From CAVQBC01 sp963848415 (lineage in GTDB: Bacteria; Actinomycetota; Thermoleophilia; Solirubrobacterales; Solirubrobacteraceae): a DNA stretch of 64,000 nt. Of the stretch, positions 34,785 through 43,206 are shown in pieces (within the stretch, counting starts at the first letter, position 1; each line of letters opens with the position of its first letter). The position numbers and the translations under genes are program-made. The stretch is from the NCBI GenBank assembly GCA_963848415.1, contig CAWKDN010000001.1:1302001-1366000 (forward strand), given 5' to 3'. The notes under the pieces are model-generated. The model saw only the letters and a list, made by a program, of their open reading frames with translations. It was not told the DNA's origin and did not search any database.

Positions 34785-36323
34785 GTGCCCGCTGCAGCAA
34801 AGGCTCGTCGCCCGTCCCCGCCGCGCGGGGCGGCGCGTCTCATCCTCGTCGCGATCGTCGTGCTGGCGGCCGCCGCTCTGGCCTTCGCCCTGCTCGGCCG
34901 CGGCGGCGACGCGCCCTCGGGCGACGTCCCGGTCGTCCCGGCGCCGCCCGGCGAGGCCTCCGAGACACCCGCCGAGCCGGTCGAGGATCCCTTCGCCTGG
35001 GCGCCGGGCCGAGACGAGGAGCTGATCGAGCGCGCGGCCACGGGCGCGAGCCACCCGTTGCACGCGTTCTCGCCGGGCGGCGCCGTGGCCACCGCCGAGC
35101 GCGTGGCGCGCCGCCGCGCGAAGATCGCCCGCACCGCCCGGCGGGCCGGCGTCGAGACCGCCGCGCTGGAGGGGCTCATCTTCCTGGAGAGCGGCGGGCG
35201 CGACGACGCCCTGACCCCGGTGGGGACCGAGGGCGCCGCCGGGCTCACGCAGATCGTGGCCGAGACCGGCCAGAGCCTGCTGGACATGGACATCGACGTG
35301 GCCGCAAGCCGCGGCGCCACCCGCCGCATCGCCCGGGCCGAGCGCCGCGGGCGCGCGGCGAGCGCGGCGCGCTGGCGGGCGGAGCGCCGCCGCGTCGACG
35401 AGCGCTTCGACGCCGACAAGGCGCTCGCCGCCACCGCGCGCTACCTCGAGCTGGCCACCGAACGCTTCCGCCGCGAGGACCTCGCGCTCGTCTCCTACCA
35501 CATGGGCATGGGCAACCTGGAGGCGGTCCTGCGCGACTACTCGGGCGTGCGCGACGGCGAGATCGCCGACGTGGTCGCCGACGAGCGGCTCACCTACGCC
35601 CGCGTCTACTTCGACTCGACGCCGCTGCGCAACGCCGCCGCCCAGCGGCGGCTCGCCGGCCTGGGCGACGACTCCGCCAACTACCTGTGGAAGCTGCGCG
35701 CCGCCGAGCGGATCATGGAGCTCTGGCGCGAGGACCGCTCCGAGCTCGAGCGCCTCGCGCGGCTGCACGCGGCCAAGAACTCCGCCGAGGAGGTCCTGCA
35801 CCCGCCCGGCGACACGCGGCGCTTCCAGACCCCGGGCGCCCTGCGCGAGGCCCAGCAGGACGGTGCGCTGCTCGCCTTCCCGCACCGCCCGGGCGTCACC
35901 GGCGTCGCGCGCGATCCGCGCATGGGCGAGCTGGCGCCCCGGATCGGCGCGTTCGCGCGCCATTACCGCGCGCTGCGCCCCGCCGCGCTGGCCACCGTGC
36001 TCTACATCGGCGCGCAGGTGCGCGCCATCAGCCAGGCGGCGCCGCTCGTGGTCACCTCCACGGTGCGCGACGAGCGCTACCAGGCCGCGCTCGTCGCGCG
36101 CAACGTCGAGGCCACCCGCAACTACTCGCTGCACACCACCGGCTGGGCCTTCGACGTCAGCCGCAGCTACCGCACGCGCCGCCAGGCGCTGGCCTTCCAG
36201 TTCATCCTCGACCGCCTCCAGATCCTCGACGTCATCGCCTGGGTGCGCGAGCCCGGCGCCATCCACGTGACCGTCTCCGAGGACGCCCGGGCGCTCGAGC
36301 CGCTGCTGGAGCGCCTGGAGTAG
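34785..36323 (+). CDS. bifunctional cell-wall enzyme: lytic transglycosylase fused to M15-like (DUF5715) domain
   Basis: A 512-residue protein with an N-terminal anchor helix (about 17-37). Residues 110-260 form a soluble lytic transglycosylase domain: catalytic Glu135 in LIFLESGGRD, then GAAGLTQI at 150-157. Residues 390-512 match a peptidase-M15-like domain: His450 and Asp457 in SLHTTGWAFD (HxxxxxxD) and His494 in GAIHVTV, the zinc ligands of D,D-carboxypeptidases. The two would cut peptidoglycan glycan strands and peptide stems from one membrane-anchored protein. The GTG start lies only 2 bases after AGGAGG, so the true start is uncertain. Confidence 0.8.
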   Translation: MPAAAKARRPSPPRGAARLILVAIVVLAAAALAFALLGRGGDAPSGDVPVVPAPPGEASETPAEPVEDPFAWAPGRDEELIERAATGASHPLHAFSPGGAVATAERVARRRAKIARTARRAGVETAALEGLIFLESGGRDDALTPVGTEGAAGLTQIVAETGQSLLDMDIDVAASRGATRRIARAERRGRAASAARWRAERRRVDERFDADKALAATARYLELATERFRREDLALVSYHMGMGNLEAVLRDYSGVRDGEIADVVADERLTYARVYFDSTPLRNAAAQRRLAGLGDDSANYLWKLRAAERIMELWREDRSELERLARLHAAKNSAEEVLHPPGDTRRFQTPGALREAQQDGALLAFPHRPGVTGVARDPRMGELAPRIGAFARHYRALRPAALATVLYIGAQVRAISQAAPLVVTSTVRDERYQAALVARNVEATRNYSLHTTGWAFDVSRSYRTRRQALAFQFILDRLQILDVIAWVREPGAIHVTVSEDARALEPLLERLE

Positions 36324-36331
36324 GAGGACCC

Positions 36332-37231
36332 TTACGCCGTCGTGCGCGGCCGGCGCTCGGCGGCGGCGTCCTCGACGATCACCTCGGCGGCCGGGGCACT
36401 GAGCGCGGCCCGCGCCTCGTAGGCGGCGCGGGCGGCGCGGTCGGCGCCGGAGAGCACCCGGTCGGCGCCGATGAAGCGGGCGACGGCCTCGCGTGCCCGC
36501 CGTGGCAGCAGCCCGAGGACGACGAGCGTGGGACCGACGGTGCGCGGGACGTAGACCTCGAAGCGCGGGACCTCGACCGCCGCGAGCACGGCCGCGGCGA
36601 CCTCTTCCGGCGTGGAGGTCTTGAACCCGCGCGCCTTGGCCAGGCCGGCCGCGAGCTCCGTGCTGACGATGGCCGGCATCACGACCGAGACCTCGACGCC
36701 GGTGCCGCGCAGCTCCGCCCGCACCGCCTCGGAGAGCCCGACCACGCCGTGCTTGCAGGCGCTGTAGGTCGCCAGGCCCGGATAGCCCGTCCTGCCGGCG
36801 ACCGACGCGACGTTGACGATGTGCCCGGTGCCGCGCGGCTTCATCCGCCGGACGGCCTCCTTGGTGCCGTGCAGCACCGCGTGCAGGTTGAGCTCGAGCT
36901 GGCGGATCGCCATCGCGTCGTCCTCGTCCTCGAACGCGGTTACCGGCATGATGCCCGCGTTGTTGACGAGCACGTGGATCGGCCCGAGCGTGCGCTCGAC
37001 CTCGTCCAGGAAGCCGGTGAAGGCGGCGCGGTCGGTCACGTCGAGCGGCAGCCCGACCGCCCCGTTGCCGACCGTCGCAGCGGTGTGCTGGGCGCGCGCG
37101 AGGTCGAGGTCCCCGACGGCGACGCGCATGCCGGCGGCGGCGAGCGCCTGCGCGAGCGCGCGGCCGATGCCGCGCCCACCGCCGGTGACGACGGCGACCT
37201 TGCCCGCCAGGGATCGTGGGTGCTTGGGCAT
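36332..37231 (-). CDS. short-chain dehydrogenase/reductase
   Basis: A 299-residue SDR. VAVVTGGGRGIGRALAQAL binds NAD(P), VGDLD after beta-2 suggests NAD(H) preference, and the triad is Ser in NVASVAG plus Tyr-x-x-x-Lys in YSACKHG. The C-terminal 80 residues form a helical extension as in SDRs of the fatty-acyl/retinol-dehydrogenase kind. It is convergent with the transglycosylase gene. The substrate cannot be assigned; it is distinct in sequence from the SDR at 7145. Confidence 0.88.
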   Translation of the reverse strand: MPKHPRSLAGKVAVVTGGGRGIGRALAQALAAAGMRVAVGDLDLARAQHTAATVGNGAVGLPLDVTDRAAFTGFLDEVERTLGPIHVLVNNAGIMPVTAFEDEDDAMAIRQLELNLHAVLHGTKEAVRRMKPRGTGHIVNVASVAGRTGYPGLATYSACKHGVVGLSEAVRAELRGTGVEVSVVMPAIVSTELAAGLAKARGFKTSTPEEVAAAVLAAVEVPRFEVYVPRTVGPTLVVLGLLPRRAREAVARFIGADRVLSGADRAARAAYEARAALSAPAAEVIVEDAAAERRPRTTA

Positions 37232-37322
37232 GGATCTCCAGGTTCTCCGTCGAGTCGGGACAGCGTGCGGACGCCGAACGTTAGCCCAGCGGCGCCGTCG
37301 ACCGGGGCAGTCGAGCCGGGGC

Positions 37323-38072
37323 TCAGCGGTGCTCAGGGTTGGGGTAGTCGAAGCGGCAGCCGGCCTCCCACGCCGACCGCTGGTTGCCGTGCGCGGGAAT
37401 CCCGCCGGCGTCCTTGAGCATGCGCGCGAGATGCAGCAGGTTCCAGGTCATGAAGGTCGCGTTGCGGTTCGTGAAGTCGTTGCCGGGGCCGCCGGATCCC
37501 TCGTCGAGGTAGCTGGGGCCGGGGCCGGCCTCGCCGATCCAGCCGGCGTCGGCCTGCGGCGGGATCGCGAAGCCGAGGTGCTGGAGCGAGTAGAGGACGT
37601 TCATCGCGCAGTGCTTGATCCCGTCCTCGTTGCCGGTGACCAGGCAGCCGCCCACGCGGCCGTAGTAGGCGTACTGGCCGGCGTCGTTGAGCGTGCTGCT
37701 GCCGCCGTAGAGCCGCTCGACCACGCGTGTGCAGACCGAGGACTTCTCGCCGAGCCAGATCGGGGTGAGCAGCACGAGGATGTCGGCGGCGAGCACGCGG
37801 ACGGCGATCGCCGGCCACGCGTCCGTCGCCCAGCCGTGCTCGGTCATGTCCGGGTAGACGCCGGTGGCGATGTCGTGGTCGATCGCCCGGATCTGCTCGA
37901 CCGCCACCCCGTTGCGCTCCATGATCGCGATCGAGCGGTCGGCGAGGCCCTGCGTGTTGGAGACCTCCGGGGAGCGCTTGAGCGTGCAGTTGACGTAGAC
38001 GGCGCGCAGGTCGGAGAAGTCCCAGCGCGAGTCGGCACAGAGCTGCTCCTGCATCGGGGTGAGGGTGGTCAT
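37323..38072 (-). CDS. flavodoxin-fold NAD(P)H-dependent oxidoreductase
   Basis: A 249-residue protein of the FMN-reductase/flavodoxin-like family: RAVYVNCTLKRSPEVSNTQG (FMN phosphate loop), ILVLLTPIWLGEKSSVCTRV (flavin ring contact) and CLVTGNEDGIKHCAMNVL. The C-terminal 60 residues contain GPSYLDEGSGGPGNDF and FMTWNLLHLARML, typical of actinobacterial members. It would use NAD(P)H to reduce FMN or a quinone-like substrate. It is a lone gene divergent from the sigma factor at 38148. Confidence 0.85.
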   Translation of the reverse strand: MTTLTPMQEQLCADSRWDFSDLRAVYVNCTLKRSPEVSNTQGLADRSIAIMERNGVAVEQIRAIDHDIATGVYPDMTEHGWATDAWPAIAVRVLAADILVLLTPIWLGEKSSVCTRVVERLYGGSSTLNDAGQYAYYGRVGGCLVTGNEDGIKHCAMNVLYSLQHLGFAIPPQADAGWIGEAGPGPSYLDEGSGGPGNDFTNRNATFMTWNLLHLARMLKDAGGIPAHGNQRSAWEAGCRFDYPNPEHR

Positions 38073-38147
38073 GCGTCCATGGTCCCGGGTCCGGATGCGC
38101 CGTTACAGGCGGCGGCGAGCGCGCCCGGGCGCTAGGTTGCGCGCGCG

Positions 38148-38753
38148 GTGGACGACGAGCACGGTCTTCTTGAGCGCCTGCGGGCAGGGGACGAGGATGC
38201 GTTCCGGGCGCTCGTCGACTGCCACGACGCGGCCCTGCGCCGGCTCGCGCGCACCTTCGTGCGCACGGCCTCCGCCGCCGAGGAGGTCGTCCAGGAGACG
38301 TGGCTGGCGGTCGTCACCGGGCTCGGCGGCTTCGAGGGCCGCTCGTCGGTGCGCACCTGGATCTTCTCTATCCTCGTCAACCGTGCACGCACGCGTGCCG
38401 TCCGCGATGCGCGGTACGTCCCCTTCTCGGCCTTCGAGAGCGACACCGGCCCGACCGTCGAGCCGGCCGCCTTCGGCGGCGACGGGCGCTGGACGAGCGC
38501 GCCGCCGCGGCTCGACGCCGACCCGGAGACCGGCCTGCTCGCCGCCGAGCTGCGCGACCATCTGCTGCGCGCCGTCGACGAGCTCGGGCCGGCGCAGCGC
38601 GCCGTGATCACGCTGCGCGACCTGGCGGGCGTGCCGGCGGCGGAGGTCTGCGAGCTGCTCGAGCTCTCGGCGGGCAACCAGCGCGTGCTGCTCCATCGCG
38701 CCCGCGCTCGCGTGCGAGCGCGGCTGGCGCCGCTCGTGGAGGTGCGGCGATGA
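38148..38753 (+). CDS. ECF RNA polymerase sigma factor
   Basis: A 201-residue sigma factor with a GTG start (38148). Region 2 spans about residues 15-85 (DEDAFRALVDCHDAAL, AEEVVQETWLAV, VRTWIFSILVNRARTR); region 4 spans about 140-195 (LGPAQRAVITLRDLAGVPAA, LLELSAGNQRVLLHRARAR). Between them is a 50-residue glycine/proline-containing linker (VEPAAFGGDGRW). The stop overlaps the anti-sigma start (ATGA). It should direct polymerase to an envelope- or redox-stress regulon. Confidence 0.92.
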   Translation: MDDEHGLLERLRAGDEDAFRALVDCHDAALRRLARTFVRTASAAEEVVQETWLAVVTGLGGFEGRSSVRTWIFSILVNRARTRAVRDARYVPFSAFESDTGPTVEPAAFGGDGRWTSAPPRLDADPETGLLAAELRDHLLRAVDELGPAQRAVITLRDLAGVPAAEVCELLELSAGNQRVLLHRARARVRARLAPLVEVRR

Positions 38754-39019
38754 GGCGCTGGTGGCGGCGGCAGACCGCCGACCCGCTCGTCTGCCGCGAG
38801 TTCGTCGAGCTCGTGACCGACTACCTGGAGGGCGCGCTGCCCGAGTCAGAGCGCGTCCGCTTCGAGGCCCACCTCGCCGAGTGCGACGGCTGCACCGGCT
38901 ACCTCGAGGACACGCGGCGGCTCGTCGGCACGCTGCACGAGGTCGCCGAGCCGCCGCCGGACGCGGAGACGCGCGAGGCACTCCTGCGCGCCTTCCGCGA
39001 CCTGCGCGGCCCCGGCTGA
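38750..39019 (+). CDS. zinc-finger (ZAS/zf-HC2) anti-sigma factor
   Basis: An 89-residue protein. A Cys near residue 15 (LVCREFVELVTDYLEG) and the HLAECDGC segment supply the Cys-His-Cys-Cys zinc site of ZAS anti-sigma factors. It has no transmembrane helix, so it is a soluble anti-sigma, as for redox-type SigR/RsrA-like pairs. The ATGA overlap with the sigma gene couples the two proteins. The likely job is to hold the ECF factor inactive until the zinc site is oxidised or the protein is otherwise released. Confidence 0.88.
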   Translation: MRRWWRRQTADPLVCREFVELVTDYLEGALPESERVRFEAHLAECDGCTGYLEDTRRLVGTLHEVAEPPPDAETREALLRAFRDLRGPG

Positions 39020-39087
39020 CCCCGCTCCCGGCGCCTCCCTGAGATACCCCGGTCGGGTACCGGGCCCCGCTACCCTGCACGGTCGCC

Positions 39088-39804
39088 ATGGCCAACCGCC
39101 AGGAGCAGAAAGCGGCCCGCAAGGCCGAGCGCCTCGAGCGCGAGCGCAAGGAGCAGGCCGCGGCCGCGCGCCGCAGGCGCCTCCAGCTGGTGGCCTTCGT
39201 CGCGGCGGCGATCCTGATCGTCGGCGGCGGCGCCGCGTTCGCCTTCGGCGCCCTGGGTGGCGGTGGCGGCGGCGACGAGGGCGAGCCCGAGCAGGTCGCC
39301 GACGCCGCCGAGCTGCCCACCCTGCCGACGCAGGCGACCGCGGACCTCGGCGCCGCCGCCAAGGCCGCGGGCTGCACCGTCTCCAACCCGAAGCTGGAGG
39401 GGGCCGAGCACGAGGAGAAGGCCTTCGCGCCCGCGGACTACCAGACCAACCCGCCGACCTCGGGCAACCACGCACCGGACTGGTACGAGGACGGGATCTA
39501 CGTGCCCGGCACGACGCCGGAGCTCGGCAAGCTCGTCCATCCGCTCGAGCACGGCCGCATCCTCGTGCAGTACAAGCCCGGCACCCCGGAGAGCACCGTC
39601 CGCCAGCTCGAGGCGCTGCTGGCCGAGCAGAGCGACGGCTACCACATGCTGCTCTACGAGAACACGACCGGGATGAAGCCGGCGGTCGCCGCGACGGCGT
39701 GGACGCACTCGCTGAGCTGCCCCGAGATGAACCCCGAGGTCTTCGACGCCATGCGGACCTTCCGCGAGCGCTACATCGACAAGGGGCCCGAGAAGGTCCC
39801 CTAG
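39088..39804 (+). CDS. DUF3105-domain membrane-anchored protein
   Basis: A 238-residue protein. A charged cytoplasmic N-terminus (QEQKAARKAERLERERKEQ) leads to one transmembrane helix (about 36-55), a glycine linker and an external DUF3105 domain: YQTNPPTSGNHAPDWYEDGI, LVHPLEHGRILVQY, and a Cys in HSLSCPEM paired with the one in AAGCTV. The family is common in actinobacteria; its function is unknown. It is 68 bp after the anti-sigma gene. Confidence 0.86.
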   Translation: MANRQEQKAARKAERLERERKEQAAAARRRRLQLVAFVAAAILIVGGGAAFAFGALGGGGGGDEGEPEQVADAAELPTLPTQATADLGAAAKAAGCTVSNPKLEGAEHEEKAFAPADYQTNPPTSGNHAPDWYEDGIYVPGTTPELGKLVHPLEHGRILVQYKPGTPESTVRQLEALLAEQSDGYHMLLYENTTGMKPAVAATAWTHSLSCPEMNPEVFDAMRTFRERYIDKGPEKVP

Positions 39805-39830
39805 CCTGTGGCACGGCCGCCCGGCTGGCC

Positions 39831-40046
39831 ATGGCCGACGAGCTGCTCGTGCTCGCCCTGTGCGGCTCCCACGAGGACTGGGCCGTGCGCTCGCACGGCT
39901 CGCTGCGGATCCCTCCCGGGACGGACCGGATCGTGGCCGGCGCCGAGCTGGCCGAGCTGAGCGTGCTCGGGCGCATCTTTTGCGCCGGCGGCCCCGTCGC
40001 GGCGATCGCCTCCGCCCCGATCGGCGATCGGCGATCGGCGGGGCGG
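39831..40046 (+). pseudogene. possible truncated gene before the exopolysaccharide locus
   Basis: From ATG 39831 a frame with coding-like GC3 reads MADELLVLALCGSHEDWAVR, then PPGTDRIVAGAELAELSVLG and FCAGGPVAA. There is no stop before it runs into the convergent sugar transferase, whose antisense it then follows. The heptamer GATCGGC is repeated three times at about 40017-40037, just where the coding look ends. It may be the 5' remnant of a gene cut off during rearrangement of the locus. No family was recognised. Confidence 0.3.
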
Positions 40047-40685
40047 TCACTCCCGCGCTGTCGGCGCCTCGCGCCAGCCGCCGGTCTCACCGCGGTAGAG
40101 GCCGTGGCCCGTCAGCACCATCCGGGCCGTCAGGGCGAGGATCCGCAGGTCGAGCGCGGCCGACGCGCACTCGACGTAGTGCAGGTCGAGCTCGATGCGC
40201 TCGGGCCACGGCAGCGACGCGCGGCCGTGGACCTGGGCCCAGCCGGTCAGGCCGGGCCGCACCGCGAGCCGGCCGCGCTGGCGCGGCGTGTAGCGGTCCA
40301 CCTGCACCTGCACCGTGGGCCGCGGGCCGACGAGCGACATCTCGCCGCGCACGACGTTGACGAGGTTGGGCAGCTCGTCCACCGAGGTCCGGCGCAGCAG
40401 CGCGCCCACCCGGGTGATGCGCTCGTCGCCGTCGTCGACGGCGAGGCCCGGGCCGATCGCCTCCGCGCCGGAGACCATCGTGCGCAGCTTGAAGACGTCA
40501 AACGCGCGCCCGTCGCGGCCGACGCGGCGCTGGCGGTAGACCGGGTGGCCGGGGGACTCGCGCCGGATGGCCAGCGCGGCCAGCGCGAGCACCGGCGAGC
40601 TGACCGCCAGCGCGGCGGAGGCGACGACGACGTCCAGCGCGCGCTTGCCGGCGCTCGAGCAGTACGGGCTCGGCGCCACGCTCAC
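40047..40685 (-). CDS. initiating sugar-phosphate transferase (monotopic, WcaJ/PglC type)
   Basis: A 212-residue polyprenyl-phosphate glycosyl-1-phosphate transferase; GTG 40685 overlaps the stop of the upstream GT2 gene (GTGA). KRALDVVVASAALAVSSPVL is the re-entrant membrane helix, GRAFDVFKLRTMV and TSVDELPNLVNVV (catalytic Asp-Glu) follow, then MSLVGPRPTVQVQ and RPGLTGWAQVHGR. It loads the first sugar phosphate on undecaprenyl phosphate to begin a repeat unit of exopolysaccharide. It is the compact catalytic form, with no four-helix N-terminal domain. Confidence 0.93.
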   Translation of the reverse strand: MSVAPSPYCSSAGKRALDVVVASAALAVSSPVLALAALAIRRESPGHPVYRQRRVGRDGRAFDVFKLRTMVSGAEAIGPGLAVDDGDERITRVGALLRRTSVDELPNLVNVVRGEMSLVGPRPTVQVQVDRYTPRQRGRLAVRPGLTGWAQVHGRASLPWPERIELDLHYVECASAALDLRILALTARMVLTGHGLYRGETGGWREAPTARE

Positions 40686-41830
40686 CGCGTGCCCTCGGGC
40701 GGCTCCCAGCCCGCCGGTGTGCCGTGGCGCAGGTGGTCGTAGAGGCCCGCGGCCAGCGAGGCGGTGGTGAGCACGTAGTAGCGGGCGATCAGTAGCTCGC
40801 GCCGCGGCACCCGGCCGCCCGCCGCAGCGGCTGCGAGGACCGCCGCCTGGCCGGCGAGCGCGGCGCGGTAGACGCCGCCGGGCCGGCGCACCAGGCCGAG
40901 CGTGGCGGCGGCCAGCAGGAGGTGCAGCAGCGGCGTCGCGTAGCGCAGCGCCCGGTGGGAGAAGATCATCAGCGCGTACAGCGGCGAGTAGCCGCGCGGA
41001 TCGAGCAGCCCGCCACGCACGACGATCGGCCAGGCGTGGGACATCATCCGCCGCTTGCGCCGCCACTCCCCCTCCACGCTCGGGACCATCCGCTCGCTCG
41101 CCCGCGCCGCGGGCGCGTAGACGGCGCGCCAGCCGGCCTTGACCAGCCGCGCGGGCAGCGAGAGGTCGTGGCCCATCACGGGGTCGACCTCGACGTAGGC
41201 CTCGGGCCGCACCGCGTAGATCGCGCCGTTGCCGGCGGTGACCGACGCCAGCGCCGACTCCTGCGCGCGCAGCCACAGCTCGTAGCGCCAGTAGAGGCCC
41301 TCCTGATTGGTGCCGGCCTCGTTGACGAAGCCGACCTGGCCGCACACGTAGCCGACCGCGGGATCGGCGAACGGCGCGACGAGCGCCCGCAACGCGTCCT
41401 GCGCCCAGCGGGCGTTGGCGTCGCCGAAGGCCAGTAGCTCGCCGGAGGCGGCGCGCACGGCGGCGTCCTGCGCGCGCACCTTGCCGCCGCGCGGCAGCTC
41501 GAGCACGAGGTCGGCGCCGGCCGCCCGCGCACGCTCGGCGGTTCGGTCCGCTGCGCGCGGATCGGCGCCGCCGTCAACCGCCACGATCACCTCCAGGTGC
41601 TCCCGCGGCCAGTCCAGCGCCAGCGCGTTCGCGACCTTCGCCGCGATCACCGCCTCCTCGCGGTAGGCGGCGACGATCAGCGAGACGCGGGGCATGTCCT
41701 GGCTCGGCGCCACGTCCGCTCGCGGCCGGACGACCACGCGCAGCGCCGCGAGCGCGAGCCCGTAGAGCACCTGCGTCCAGGCGAGCAGGGCGGCGGAGGT
41801 CCAGAACAGCGCACGCAGCACGGCGGCCAT
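40682..41830 (-). CDS. GT2-family membrane glycosyltransferase
   Basis: A 382-residue protein from ATG 41830 (GTG 41848 is an alternative). One N-terminal helix precedes RVSLIVAAYREEAVIAAKV, EVIVAVDGGAD, LELPRGGKVRAQDAA and ELLAFGDANA (metal-binding DxN), then the acceptor-site WRRKRRMMSHA. Three or four C-terminal helices follow. The domain order resembles processive or chain-extending GT2 enzymes that act at the membrane. It is coupled to the initiating transferase by a GTGA overlap and preceded by the duplicated repeat element at 41850-42006. Confidence 0.9.
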   Translation of the reverse strand: MAAVLRALFWTSAALLAWTQVLYGLALAALRVVVRPRADVAPSQDMPRVSLIVAAYREEAVIAAKVANALALDWPREHLEVIVAVDGGADPRAADRTAERARAAGADLVLELPRGGKVRAQDAAVRAASGELLAFGDANARWAQDALRALVAPFADPAVGYVCGQVGFVNEAGTNQEGLYWRYELWLRAQESALASVTAGNGAIYAVRPEAYVEVDPVMGHDLSLPARLVKAGWRAVYAPAARASERMVPSVEGEWRRKRRMMSHAWPIVVRGGLLDPRGYSPLYALMIFSHRALRYATPLLHLLLAAATLGLVRRPGGVYRAALAGQAAVLAAAAAGGRVPRRELLIARYYVLTTASLAAGLYDHLRHGTPAGWEPPEGTR

Positions 41831-41849
41831 CCTGGCAGCCGATCCCACC

Positions 41850-42006
41850 GAGCGCCTACGCGCCAGCCCAGCCGACCGAGACGAGAACAGCCTGTATGTC
41901 AGTCCCTTCTCGTATAACCCGACCCATCCCCAGCGAGAGCGCCGACGCGCCAGCCCTCGCCGACCGGGACGAGAAGTTCTCGCATATGAGGCAGTTCTCG
42001 TACCAC
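41850..42006. repeat. duplicated ~70-bp element with inverted repeat ACGAGAA-N19-TTCTCGT
   Basis: Two imperfect copies with an 87-88 bp period. Copy 1 (about 41850-41918) and copy 2 (about 41937-42006) share GAGCGCC, then ACGCGCCAGCCC, GCCGACCG and GACGAGAA. In both, ACGAGAA (41881-41887; 41969-41975) is followed after exactly 19 bases by TTCTCGT (41907-41913; 41995-42001). A third TTCTCG at 41977-41982 makes the 13-bp palindrome CGAGAA-G-TTCTCG in copy 2. The element lies upstream of the GT2/initiating transferase operon. It could be a pair of operators or two leader hairpins. Confidence 0.65.
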
Positions 42007-42063
42007 GCGAGGAAACCGCCCCGATCAGACCCCTCCACTCCCTTTACCAGCGGTGTTCGTCGC

Positions 42064-43176
42064 TCACATCAGCGACGAATACAGCTCCAGCGTCCGCCGC
42101 GCGATCGCACCCCACCCGTACCGCCCGTCGGGCGCGGCAAGGGCTGCCGCCGCAGCGCTCAGCGCCGCCCGCCGCCCCGGATCGGCCAGCAACGCACCGA
42201 GCGCCCCCGCAAGCTCGTCCACGTCCCCCGGCGAAACCAGCTCCGCCGCCCCCTCCGCCGCGATCTCCGGGAACCCGCCCACGGCCGAGAGCACCAGCGG
42301 CGCGCCGAAGGCCAGCGCGCTGAACAGCACGCCGCTCTGGTCGATCTCGCGGTAGGGCAGCACCACGACGGCCGCGGCGCGGAACACCGCCGCCAGCTCC
42401 TCCCCCGTCACGAAGCGCGGGACCCAGCGCACGCCGGCCGGCGCGGCTGCCTGAAGCGCCGCCAGGTCCATCCGCGGCCGCCCGACGACCCACAGCTCGC
42501 TGCCCGCGGGCTTCTCCGCCGCCCGCCACGCCTCCAGCAGCACCTCGACGCCCTTGTAGGGCCGCAGCAGCCCGAAGCACAGCGCCACCGGACCGGCCGG
42601 CACGCGCAGCTCCGGCGGCAGGGCGGCGCCGGCCGGGATCGCCGCCAGCTCGTGGAAGGCGCCGTGCGCGATCACGTGCACGAGGCCGGGGTCGAGCCCG
42701 AGCTCGTCGCGCAGCCGCGCCGCGCCGTGCTCGGAGTGAACGACCACCGCGTCCATGCGCTCGTAGAGCCGTCGCTGGCCCGCGAGCTGGCCGGAACGCG
42801 GCTCGCGCGGGAGCACGTCGTGGGCGGTCAGCAACCGCGGGTGGCGGCGCGGCAGCAGCAGCGCGTCGAGCTGCTGGACGGCGAGCCACTGGAAGTGCAC
42901 GACGTCGGCGCCGCGCGAGCCGCGCAGCGCGTAGGCGGCCATGTCCGGCACGTGCCGGGCCAGCCGCGCGGCCTGGCGCGCGCGCGTGCCGGGACGCCCC
43001 ACGGACCAGCGGTAGAAGGCCTCGGTGCGCGCGTAGCCGGCGGGCGCCGGCGGGGTGCCGTAGGCGAAGCGGCTCGTGACCAGCTCGACCTCGGCGCCCG
43101 CCCGCGCGAGCGCGGCGCACAGCGCGTGGTCGTAGGGCGGCGTGTAGGCCGGCGGATCGACGACGTGGACGCGCAT
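42064..43176 (-). CDS. GT4-family glycosyltransferase
   Basis: A 370-residue GT-B enzyme beginning MRVHVVDPPAYTPPYDHAL. The N-terminal half has VVHFQWLAVQQLDAL, LLTAHDVLPREP and VVVHSEHGAARL; the C-terminal half has VALCFGLLRPYKGVEVLLEA and the nucleotide-sugar motif VVLPYREIDQSGVLFSALAF with ExxxxE-like spacing. It should add a sugar from NDP-sugar to the growing lipid-linked repeat unit at the cytoplasmic face. It is divergent from the GT2 gene at 43207. Confidence 0.9.
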   Translation of the reverse strand: MRVHVVDPPAYTPPYDHALCAALARAGAEVELVTSRFAYGTPPAPAGYARTEAFYRWSVGRPGTRARQAARLARHVPDMAAYALRGSRGADVVHFQWLAVQQLDALLLPRRHPRLLTAHDVLPREPRSGQLAGQRRLYERMDAVVVHSEHGAARLRDELGLDPGLVHVIAHGAFHELAAIPAGAALPPELRVPAGPVALCFGLLRPYKGVEVLLEAWRAAEKPAGSELWVVGRPRMDLAALQAAAPAGVRWVPRFVTGEELAAVFRAAAVVVLPYREIDQSGVLFSALAFGAPLVLSAVGGFPEIAAEGAAELVSPGDVDELAGALGALLADPGRRAALSAAAAALAAPDGRYGWGAIARRTLELYSSLM

Positions 43177-43206
43177 CGGGGCGGCAGGCTATGCACTTCG
43201 GTCACC

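Noticed and set aside
41856..42038. Sixty-codon minus-strand ORF over the duplicated element
   Set aside because: It covers the repeat and inverted repeats, has no ribosome site or domain, and the element explains the region better; a leader peptide cannot be fully excluded.
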